Positions 1 to 5,567 of a stretch of DNA of 9,461 nt are shown here, in pieces. Each line of letters begins with the position of its first letter. Positions within the stretch are counted from its first letter, which is position 1. The notes under the pieces are model-generated. The model saw nothing but the letters and a program-made list of their open reading frames with translations. It was not told where the DNA came from and searched no databases. The DNA lies in NCBI GenBank assembly GCA_900554255.1, contig USGN01000035.1, positions 1-9,461 of the forward strand, written 5' to 3'. Source of the stretch: an uncultured Collinsella sp. (lineage in GTDB: Bacteria; Actinomycetota; Coriobacteriia; Coriobacteriales; Coriobacteriaceae). Position numbers and translations under genes: made by a program.

Positions 1-809
1 CGGGCGCACCCGAGCGAAGTGCTTGGGTAATCGATTCGCGATCGTTATAGAGCTGTGTTCCGTTGAGCCCCAGCTGCCACGCACCGCCTGTCATAAACGA
101 CCACTCGGTGGCACCGGTGGGGGCGTAGTTGCCGGCTTCGGCCAGTGCGCATATATCGACCGGCGTCTTATCGGTGTGGCCGGTCTTAAAGATATAGACC
201 ATGGTGAGGCAAGTGGGACCGCAAGCGTTTTCGCGAATAGGGCAGCTCCGACCATGCGGGGTCAATTTGGTAGATGTGGGGCATGGCGCCGGCCTGCCAT
301 TGCGAGCGTGGGGTCGAGAACGCAAAGGAGTAACCGGGCGCGACGGGAGCTTTAAGCAGCTTGTCTTCGGCAGTGGGCTCAAGACCGGCTGATCCGTGGG
401 AGATACAGGATCCCAAAAACACAAAGACGAGGCAGGCGGCGATGGAGCAAAGCGTAAGGCGTAGGCGGCGGGCCGGAAGCGCGTGGCTTGTGGCGTGCGA
501 CGCAGGGTGAGGGGCGGAATTGCCGCGATCGCGTTGAGGTCGCGAAAAGGAGCGCTTGACGTAGTAGTCGGTCTTACGGCGATCGTAGCGACGTGGCTGC
601 GATGTGTCGGTCTGGCGTTGGCGTGTGCTCGTACTCACGCGGTCTGACTGCTGCACGGTACGGCTTTGTTGCCGCGAAGAAGCCCCGGGCTGCTCTTGGG
701 GGCGCTGCGGGTTGTCGTTGTCGGAGGTGCTTCTGGGCGTTGGTGTGGTGCGGCCGGCAAGGCGCACGCTTTGTGGCCGTTGGTCGCCGTCATTGTATCC
801 GTATGCCAT
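1..809 (-). pseudogene. C39-like cysteine peptidase, membrane-anchored, frameshifted and partial
   Basis: The preferred start is the ATG at 809-807, with AAGGTG six bases upstream; a GTG at 818 is also possible. The first frame gives 207 residues. Residues 1-115 are hydrophilic and rich in Q, R, S, T and P, as expected of a disordered cytoplasmic segment. About 116-135 is one membrane helix (LTLCSIAACLVFVFLG). After it comes the start of a peptidase domain (HIYQIDPAWSELPYS). That frame then degenerates and stops at 186-188. From about position 238 down to 1, another minus-strand frame is open and reads IRENACGPTCLTMVYIF and onward for about 80 residues. This holds the CGPT motif with the catalytic cysteine of C39-like (Peptidase_C39_2) domains. 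The two halves join naturally across a frameshift at about 236-245. The catalytic His and Asp would lie beyond the left edge. The cause may be a true mutation or an assembly error. Family call is firm; substrate is unknown. Confidence 0.8.
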
Positions 810-864
810 TCGAATCACCTTGCCTCATGTGTAACTTGTCTATCCTACATAAAAAGATGCACGA

Positions 865-878
865 CACATGGGCATGTG
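865..878. promoter_or_regulatory. Perfect 14-base dyad, possible operator
   Basis: CACATGGGCATGTG is a perfect inverted repeat: 6-base arms around a central GG. A two-base spacer is too short for an RNA hairpin loop, so a dimeric protein site is the more natural reading. It lies about 55 bases upstream of the C39 start codon, within the likely promoter of that gene. No regulator can be named. Confidence 0.3.
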
Positions 879-1089
879 CGCCAAAAGCCTGACAAATGGT
901 ATGAACGTTGCCGCGCCGCGCGCCAAGCGCCACGGCAACAGGTATTCAAAAGCAGACAAGATGAAAGCGTCCAAGACGAATGACGTCTCCCGCCGTTCGT
1001 CCCAAAAACGGTGCCGCTCGTTTTGCAGTTCTGCCTTCGGTCGAGCTACAAGCGGAGCTGCTGCGCCAAGGCCGTATCTTAAAGCCACG

Positions 1090-1120
1090 AAATAAAAGAG
1101 CGCGGCAAAACAGACCGCGC
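1090..1120 (-). terminator. Minus-strand intrinsic terminator-like hairpin
   Basis: Read on the minus strand, the 6-bp all-G/C stem GCGCGG/CCGCGC (1120-1115 with 1105-1100, 9-base loop) is followed directly by TCTTTTATTT (1099-1090). On the plus strand it has no T-run. No minus-strand gene lies to its right, so it would stop antisense transcription coming out of the permease gene, or simply be a stable hairpin in the permease leader. Confidence 0.4.
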
Positions 1121-1151
1121 AAGGGGTGACGTCAAGGGGCGTCAAAAAGGA

Positions 1152-1158
1152 AAGGAGG
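1152..1158 (+). promoter_or_regulatory. Ribosome binding site that sets the permease start
   Basis: AAGGAGG ends six bases before the ATG at 1165. An in-frame ATG at 1126 would add 13 residues but has no comparable site, so 1165 is chosen. Confidence 0.85.
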
Positions 1159-1164
1159 GGAACA

Positions 1165-2616
1165 ATGGCGGACAAGAACGCAGAAGTTGCAGTCGAGGAT
1201 AACGGCGGCATGAAGAAAACGCTTTCGCTCTGGAACTTCTTCACCATCGGTTTCGGTGCCATTATCGGTACCGGTTGGGTTCTGCAGGTCGGCGACTGGA
1301 TGGTCGTGGGCGGCGGTCCCGTTCCCGCTATGATCGCATTCCTCTTGGGTGCAATCTTCCTCGTGCCCGTCGGAGCTGTTTTCGGTGAGCTCACGGCTGC
1401 TATCCCCATCTCGGGCGGCATCGTCGAGTATGTCGACCGTAGCTTTGGCCGTACGCTGAGCTACATCACCGGATGGCTTTTGGCCCTGGGCAACGGCATC
1501 CTGTGCCCGTGGGAGGCCATCGCCATTTCGACCCTCGTGTCCGAGATGTTCGGCAGCCTGCCCGGTCTTGAGTGGCTGCGCGCCGTCAAGCTCTACACCA
1601 TCCTGGGCGCCGACGTTTACCTGTTCCCGACGCTGATCGCGCTCGGCTTTGCAGCCTACGTCATCTTCCTCAACTTCCGCGGTGCCAGCTCGGCTGCCAA
1701 GCTCCAGGCCTTCCTGACCAAGGCCCTGCTCTGCGGCATGCTGCTCGCCATGGGCGTCTCGCTGTTCACCGGCTCGCCGGACAATGCCATGCCCGTGTTC
1801 TCCCAGGTCACCGGCGCTGGCGGCGGCAAGGCCGCTACCGAGAGCTCCAGCCTGTTTGCCGGCATCGTGTCGGTCCTGGTTCTGACCCCGTTCTTCTACG
1901 CCGGTTTCGACACCATTCCTCAGCAGGCTGAGGAAGCAGCCGAGGGCCTCAACTGGAACAAGTTCGGCAAGATCATCTCCCTGGCCCTGCTGGCCGCCGG
2001 CGGCTTCTACATGGTCTGCATCTACTCGTTCGGCACCATCCTCGACTGGCATGAGTTTGTTAAGAGCCCGGTTCCCGCGCTTGCCTGCCTCAAGGGCATC
2101 AACATGCTTCTGTACCTGGCCATGCTCGTCATCGCCACGCTTGGACCCATGGGCCCGATGAACTCCTTCTACGGCGCCACGAGCCGCATCATGCTCGCCA
2201 TGGGCCGCAAGGGCCAGCTGCCCGAGCAGTTCGCCGAGGTCGACCCCAAGTCTGGCGCTCCCAAGCTCGCCTGCGTCGTTCTGGGCGTCATCACCGTCAT
2301 CGGTCCGTTCCTGGGCAAGAACATGCTCATCCCTCTGACCAACGTGTCGGCTCTCGCCTTCATCTTCTCCTGCGGTATGGTCGCCCTCGCCTGCCTGCGC
2401 ATGCGCTTCACCGAGCCCGACCTGCCTCGTCCCTACGAGGTGCCCGGCGGCAAGTTTGGCATCGGCCTCGCTATCGCTGCCTGCGTCATCATCATCGGCC
2501 TGCTCGTGATTCCGTTCTCTCCCGCCTCCCTCAACATGGTGGAGTGGAGCATCGTGATCGGCTGGTTGGCTATTGGTCTGGCCCTCATGGCTTTCACCAA
2601 TTCCCGCAAAAAGTAA
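1165..2616 (+). CDS. APC-superfamily amino acid/amine permease
   Basis: A 483-residue integral membrane transporter of usual length for the amino acid-polyamine-organocation superfamily, expected to have about 12 helices. The hydrophilic N-terminus (1-22) leads into helix 1 with the substrate-binding unwound motif GFGAIIGTGW (29-38), the glycine-rich stretch typical of APC transporters. Residues 74-88 (GELTAAIPISGGIVE) match the helix 2-3 signature with SGG. FYAGFDTIPQQAEEA (244-258) is the helix 6 region common in APC permeases, and the segment after GPMGPMNSFYGATSR resembles the helix 8 loop (AMGRKGQLP). The last helices end at the short basic tail TNSRKK. It probably takes up, or exchanges by proton symport or antiport, an amino acid or amine; substrate cannot be read. 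The amidohydrolase gene follows 131 bases downstream on the same strand with no obvious terminator between them, suggesting co-transcription. Family call is secure. Confidence 0.93.
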   Translation: MADKNAEVAVEDNGGMKKTLSLWNFFTIGFGAIIGTGWVLQVGDWMVVGGGPVPAMIAFLLGAIFLVPVGAVFGELTAAIPISGGIVEYVDRSFGRTLSYITGWLLALGNGILCPWEAIAISTLVSEMFGSLPGLEWLRAVKLYTILGADVYLFPTLIALGFAAYVIFLNFRGASSAAKLQAFLTKALLCGMLLAMGVSLFTGSPDNAMPVFSQVTGAGGGKAATESSSLFAGIVSVLVLTPFFYAGFDTIPQQAEEAAEGLNWNKFGKIISLALLAAGGFYMVCIYSFGTILDWHEFVKSPVPALACLKGINMLLYLAMLVIATLGPMGPMNSFYGATSRIMLAMGRKGQLPEQFAEVDPKSGAPKLACVVLGVITVIGPFLGKNMLIPLTNVSALAFIFSCGMVALACLRMRFTEPDLPRPYEVPGGKFGIGLAIAACVIIIGLLVIPFSPASLNMVEWSIVIGWLAIGLALMAFTNSRKK

Positions 2617-2622
2617 CGCCGA

Positions 2623-2674
2623 GCCGGGGCGGATCGGGTGCGCGGGACCCTCTCTTCCGTGCACCGAACCCGGC
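2623..2674 (+). other. Long intercistronic hairpin
   Basis: Starting six bases after the permease stop, GCCGGG (2623-2628) pairs with CCCGGC (2669-2674). After an internal loop, 2634-2641 pairs with 2661-2667 with one bulged G. The stem then continues to a 7-base loop at 2648-2654, with two G-U pairs. It is not followed by a T-run (the next bases are GCCACTTGGG), so it is unlikely to be a plain terminator. It could protect the permease part of the transcript from 3' decay or give unequal expression of the two genes. Confidence 0.55.
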
Positions 2675-2679
2675 GCCAC

Positions 2680-2717
2680 TTGGGTAGCTTTGTGAGGCCT
2701 TAACCCAACACGGCCTC
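2680..2717 (+). other. Possible H-type pseudoknot ahead of the amidohydrolase
   Basis: Two stems interleave. TTGGGT (2680-2685) can pair with ACCCAA (2703-2708). GAGGCC (2694-2699) can pair with GGCCTC (2712-2717), extendable by one G-U and one G-C pair. Each stem's loop contains one arm of the other, so the RNA could form a pseudoknot or switch between two hairpins. It ends 20 bases before the ribosome binding site at 2737-2743. It may affect amidohydrolase translation; chance complementarity of 6-mers is possible. Confidence 0.3.
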
Positions 2718-2725
2718 GCCCACTA

Positions 2726-2737
2726 TATGGATCCATA
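2726..2737. promoter_or_regulatory. 12-base palindrome touching the ribosome binding site
   Basis: TATGGATCCATA is perfectly self-complementary, and its last base overlaps the AAGGAGG of the amidohydrolase. It could be an operator or a small hairpin that modulates ribosome access. I see no good promoter placed to make it a transcriptional operator. Confidence 0.25.
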
Positions 2738-2747
2738 AGGAGGAACC

Positions 2748-4025
2748 ATGTCCACTAAGTATGCAATCGTTGGCGGCAAGCTCATCGACGGTACCGGTGC
2801 CGAGCCGGTCGAGAACTCCCTCGTTCTCGTCGACGACAACGGCAAGATCGAGTACGCCGGTGCTATGCAGGACCTTCCCGAGGGCGTTGAGGTTATCGAC
2901 GCCGCTGGCAAGACCGTCCTTCCCGGCCTGATCGACACCCACCTGCACTTCTCGGGCAACCTGACCGACGATGACACCGATTGGGTCATGCAGCCGCTCC
3001 TCGAGAAGCAGGCCGTCGCCGTCAAGCAGGCCTACGACTGCCTCACCCACGGCCTCACCACCGTCTGCGAAATCGGCCGCTTTGGTATCCAGATCCGTGA
3101 CTGCATCGACAAGGGCGTCTTTAAGGGCCCGCGCGTTCTGGCCACTGGTCTGGGCTTCTGCCGTGTTGCCGGCCACGGCGACTCCCACCACTGCAGCCAG
3201 GAGCTCAACAAGGAATCGCACCCCTGGGGCGATCAGGTCGACGGTCCTTGGGATCTGCGCAAGGCCGTCCGCCGTCGCCTGCGTGAGAACCCCGATGCCA
3301 TCAAGATCTGGGCTACCGGTGGCGGCATCTGGCGCTGGGACTCCGGTCGCGACCAGCACTATTGCTCCGAGGAGATCCAGGCCGTGGTCGAAGAGGCAAA
3401 GATGGTCGGCATCCCCGTGTGGAGCCACTGCTACAACAACCACGCCGCTGCCTACGATTCCGTTCGCTTTGGCTGCGAGCAGCTGATTCACGGCTTCGAT
3501 ATCGATGAGCGCACCATGGACCTCATGGCCGAGCAGGGCACCTTCTTCACTCCGACGATCGCCTTCCTGCCCACCTGGTACGCCACCTATCCGCCCGTCT
3601 ACGTTCCCGAGCTGCACGACAAGTACGAGGGCACCCTGGTCGAGAAGGAGCTGCAGCGCAACTACGACTGCCTGCGCGAGGCCAAGAAGCGCGGCGTCGT
3701 CATGACGATCGGCTCCGACTCCTTCTCCTTCGTCACCCCGTACGGCACCTGCTCCATCGAGGAGATGTACGAGTTCGTCGACAAGATCGGCTTCACCCCG
3801 GTCGAGACCATCACCTGCGCCACCCTCAACGGTGCCAAGATGTGCCACATCGAGGACGAGACCGGTTCCATCGAGGCCGGCAAGTGCGCCGACCTGCTGG
3901 TCGTCAACGGTGACGTCGCCGCCGACATCCACGTGCTCAACACCGACAACATGGACGTCATCATGAAGGACGGCTGGATCGTCGAGGCGGGCACCTTTGG
4001 CGAGGCCAACAAATACAGCGCCTAA
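2748..4025 (+). CDS. Metal-dependent amidohydrolase (imidazolonepropionase/Xaa-Pro dipeptidase-like)
   Basis: A 425-residue cytosolic hydrolase of the amidohydrolase superfamily, with no signal peptide. The ATG start has AAGGAGG four bases upstream. Residues 1-58 and about 370-425 form the small beta-sandwich. The barrel begins with LPGLIDTHLH, whose H65 and H67 are the HxH metal pair. AGHGD (141-145), K186 in AIKIWATGGG (the usual carboxylated bridging lysine), H227 in WSHCYNN, H248 in LIHGF and D324 in IGSDSF complete a two-metal site, so catalysis is expected. This arrangement fits the branch containing imidazolonepropionase-like enzymes and lysine/arginine- or proline-directed dipeptidases. 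True imidazolonepropionase is doubtful because no histidine-degradation gene is adjacent. The protein has 13 cysteines, one right after metal ligand H227. Its position after an APC permease suggests it hydrolyses what that permease imports. Family is sure; substrate is not. Confidence 0.92.
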   Translation: MSTKYAIVGGKLIDGTGAEPVENSLVLVDDNGKIEYAGAMQDLPEGVEVIDAAGKTVLPGLIDTHLHFSGNLTDDDTDWVMQPLLEKQAVAVKQAYDCLTHGLTTVCEIGRFGIQIRDCIDKGVFKGPRVLATGLGFCRVAGHGDSHHCSQELNKESHPWGDQVDGPWDLRKAVRRRLRENPDAIKIWATGGGIWRWDSGRDQHYCSEEIQAVVEEAKMVGIPVWSHCYNNHAAAYDSVRFGCEQLIHGFDIDERTMDLMAEQGTFFTPTIAFLPTWYATYPPVYVPELHDKYEGTLVEKELQRNYDCLREAKKRGVVMTIGSDSFSFVTPYGTCSIEEMYEFVDKIGFTPVETITCATLNGAKMCHIEDETGSIEAGKCADLLVVNGDVAADIHVLNTDNMDVIMKDGWIVEAGTFGEANKYSA

Positions 4026-4028
4026 ACT

Positions 4029-4037
4029 ACCGTTCAT
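4029..4037 (+). promoter_or_regulatory. LytTR-like half-site upstream of the kinase gene
   Basis: ACCGTTCAT fits the known LytTR-family half-site consensus [TA][AC][CA]GTTN[AG][TG] at every position. LytTR regulators normally need two such elements about 21 bases apart, and I see no good partner at that distance. One perfect match is expected by chance in about 1 kb of non-coding DNA read on both strands. Confidence 0.2.
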
Positions 4038-4066
4038 CGACGACTGGATGTAAAACACAGTATTTG

Positions 4067-4081
4067 ATTGCATAATGCAAT
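4067..4081. promoter_or_regulatory. Perfect 15-base palindrome before the kinase gene
   Basis: ATTGCATAATGCAAT has 7-base arms around a single central A. It contains CATAAT (4071-4076), which resembles a -10 element, but no good -35 hexamer is in place. It lies three bases before the terminator stem at 4084. It looks like a binding site for a dimeric regulator. Confidence 0.35.
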
Positions 4082-4083
4082 GG

Positions 4084-4110
4084 AGAGGGTCGCTTGCGGC
4101 CCTCTTTATT
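4084..4110 (+). terminator. Intrinsic terminator after the amidohydrolase
   Basis: A 9-bp stem (4084-4092 with 4097-4105, one T-G pair) is capped by the stable tetraloop CTTG and runs into TTTATT. It sits 58 bases after the amidohydrolase stop and should end the permease-amidohydrolase transcript. The two-component genes then need their own promoter or read-through. Confidence 0.85.
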
Positions 4111-4131
4111 GCTATGGGGTGCGTCGGTAAG

Positions 4132-4137
4132 AAGGAG
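4132..4137 (+). promoter_or_regulatory. Ribosome binding site that sets a GTG start for the kinase
   Basis: AAGGAG ends six bases before GTG at 4144. The in-frame ATG at 4138 directly abuts it, too close for initiation. The in-frame ATG at 4075 lies upstream of the terminator and would translate through it. Confidence 0.7.
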
Positions 4138-4143
4138 ATGACG

Positions 4144-5529
4144 GTGGATCTCAATAGGCTGATTCTGGGCAAGAGCTACAACTCTACCAAGGTCTTTCGT
4201 ACCGCTCAGCATGTGGTCCAGGCCATCCTGCTCGGTGTTGTCGTTCCGGCGCTTATCCTGCTGCTTATCTGGGATTTAACCGATAACCCCAATCCCGTTC
4301 CGGGCGTTGTCGTTATTGCCGGCATGGTCATGCTGTGCTTCTTTTTCTCGTATGTCTTTGTGGTCCCCGACGACCTCACATCGAGTGCAACCGACCGTAC
4401 GCTCGCCATCGCATCAAAAATATTCGCCTACACGTCGCGCGGCCTTACGCCCGAAGCGGCCTTGGGCGCCTCTAAAATCATCCTGTCCGAGACCATCGCC
4501 TCTGCCATCTGCTTTACCGACGGCAAGCAGGTGTTGGCAAGCTGGGGCGAGGACTCGGCAAAGTGCCCTGCCGGCACCCCGGTCGTGCTCAAGACAACGC
4601 TCAGTGTGATTGAGACGGGCGAGCAGAGTGTGTTTTCGCGTGACACCTCCAATGAGACGGGCGGTTATTTTCCCCGTCTGCGCGCCGGCATTGTCGCGCC
4701 GCTTACCGTGCGCGGGCATTGCGTGGGCACACTCGAGCTGTATTACCCTCGCCTGAGCAGCATCGATATGCGCCAGACGGCCCTTGCCTCGGGTTTTGCC
4801 GACCTAATTTCCACGCAGCTCGCCAGCTTTGAGCTCGAGCGCCAGGACGAGCTCACAGCCCGCGTTGAGCTTCGCGCCCTGCAGTCGCAGGTCGACCCGC
4901 ATTTTCTATTCAATACCATTAGCACGATCGTGTCGCTCGTTCGAACCGAGCCCGACAAGGCGCGATCGCTGCTGATCGACTTTTCCAACTACTATCGTCA
5001 GACGCTTTCTGACTCCGATACGCTCACCACGCTCGAGCACGAGGTGGAACAGGGCACTCGTTATATCAATCTTATGCAGGCCCGGTATGGCGACGGCCGT
5101 CTGCGCGTTTCGGTCGACATCGACTTTGAGGTGCGCGACAGCCTGGTACCGCCGTTTATCTTGCAGCCGCTGCTCGAAAACTGCATCAAGCATGCGCAGC
5201 GCGAGATCGAGCCGCTTTCTATTCGTGTTAGGGCTTTTGAGACCGATGACGGCTTGGAGATCATCGTCGAAGATGACGGCATCGGGATGAGCGAAGAAGT
5301 CTGCGCGCATCTGTTTGAGCAGCATCGCCGAGAGGAACCCGAGAGCATTACCGCCGACGGCTCCGTCAAGCGAGGTTGCGGCCTGGCGCTCTTCAACGTG
5401 CTTCAGCGCATCCATTTCTTTTACGGAGAAGATTCTGGTATGCGCGTGAAGTCCCAGGAGGGCGTGGGAACGCAGGTCATCGTCGAGCTGAACGGCGAGC
5501 CGCATGAGCCTGCGCCGTTGACGGCGTAG
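4144..5529 (+). CDS. LytS-type sensor histidine kinase with GAF domain
   Basis: A 461-residue membrane kinase that senses a signal and phosphorylates the LytTR regulator encoded 38 bases downstream. Numbered from the GTG start, two hydrophobic segments (about 24-44 and 55-74) form a short membrane anchor. About 85-230 is a GAF-like domain resembling that of LytS, BtsS and YpdA (AICFTDGKQVLASWG; VAPLTVRGHCVGTLELYY). Next is the PF06580 phosphoacceptor motif LQSQVDPHFLFNTIS, with H253 the expected phosphorylation site. The ATPase domain has LLENCIKH (N346), DDGIGM (377-382) and RGCGLALFNV (410-419). All catalytic boxes are intact. LytS, BtsS and YpdA proteins are usually about 560 residues with a multi-helix 5TMR_LYT sensor; here only two helices remain, so the GAF domain may be the main sensor. 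The ligand is unknown. The family call is secure. Confidence 0.93.
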   Translation: MDLNRLILGKSYNSTKVFRTAQHVVQAILLGVVVPALILLLIWDLTDNPNPVPGVVVIAGMVMLCFFFSYVFVVPDDLTSSATDRTLAIASKIFAYTSRGLTPEAALGASKIILSETIASAICFTDGKQVLASWGEDSAKCPAGTPVVLKTTLSVIETGEQSVFSRDTSNETGGYFPRLRAGIVAPLTVRGHCVGTLELYYPRLSSIDMRQTALASGFADLISTQLASFELERQDELTARVELRALQSQVDPHFLFNTISTIVSLVRTEPDKARSLLIDFSNYYRQTLSDSDTLTTLEHEVEQGTRYINLMQARYGDGRLRVSVDIDFEVRDSLVPPFILQPLLENCIKHAQREIEPLSIRVRAFETDDGLEIIVEDDGIGMSEEVCAHLFEQHRREEPESITADGSVKRGCGLALFNVLQRIHFFYGEDSGMRVKSQEGVGTQVIVELNGEPHEPAPLTA

Positions 5530-5567
5530 CACGCGGTTGGATTGAGAGAAAAAGAGGGGAAGCACAT

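Larger units (their letters stand above)
810..1164. other. Divergent intergenic region, no convincing gene
   Basis: This 355-base gap separates the minus-strand C39 gene from the plus-strand permease. Short open frames on both strands (for example 868-1095 plus, and the end of a long minus frame stopping at 840) lack a ribosome binding site and match no family I recognise. It holds a 14-base dyad at 865-878, a hairpin at 907-939 (7-base arms GTTGCCG/CGGCAAC), an inverted repeat at 975-1001 (GACGAA/TTCGTC), a minus-oriented terminator-like hairpin at 1090-1120, and two CAAGGGG copies 13 bases apart (1120-1126 and 1133-1139) flanking the palindrome TGACGTCA (1127-1134). Promoters for both divergent genes should lie here, but I could not place either with confidence. 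No known riboswitch class was recognised. Confidence 0.6.

Noticed and set aside
231..250. Programmed frameshifting as an explanation for the C39 break
   Set aside because: There is no slippery heptamer, no stimulatory structure that I can see, and codons also seem to be missing at the junction; a mutation or assembly error is simpler.
868..1095. A 75-residue plus-strand frame in the divergent intergenic region
   Set aside because: There is no ribosome binding site, the composition is basic and low in structure, and the ATG falls inside the 865-878 dyad.
810..1164. A known riboswitch or T-box in the permease leader
   Set aside because: Several hairpins exist but I could not match any conserved core of a known class, and no T-box-type sequence was seen.
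840..1421. A 193-residue minus-strand frame spanning the intergenic region and the permease start
   Set aside because: Its first part overlaps well-supported permease codons, it crosses the minus-strand hairpin, it has no good start site, and it matches no family I know.
1132..2736. A 534-residue open frame antisense to the whole permease gene
   Set aside because: It mirrors the G/C-rich third positions of the permease codons, gives a low-complexity H/G/E/D/A-rich protein, and has no ribosome binding site or family match.
4075..4143. A longer kinase start at ATG 4075
   Set aside because: It would place the first 23 codons across an intrinsic terminator, and the best ribosome binding site directs initiation to 4144.
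2700..4172. A 490-residue open frame antisense to the amidohydrolase
   Set aside because: It is a codon-bias shadow: D/V/G/L-rich, running through the terminator and intergenic DNA, while the plus strand carries an intact enzyme with all catalytic residues.
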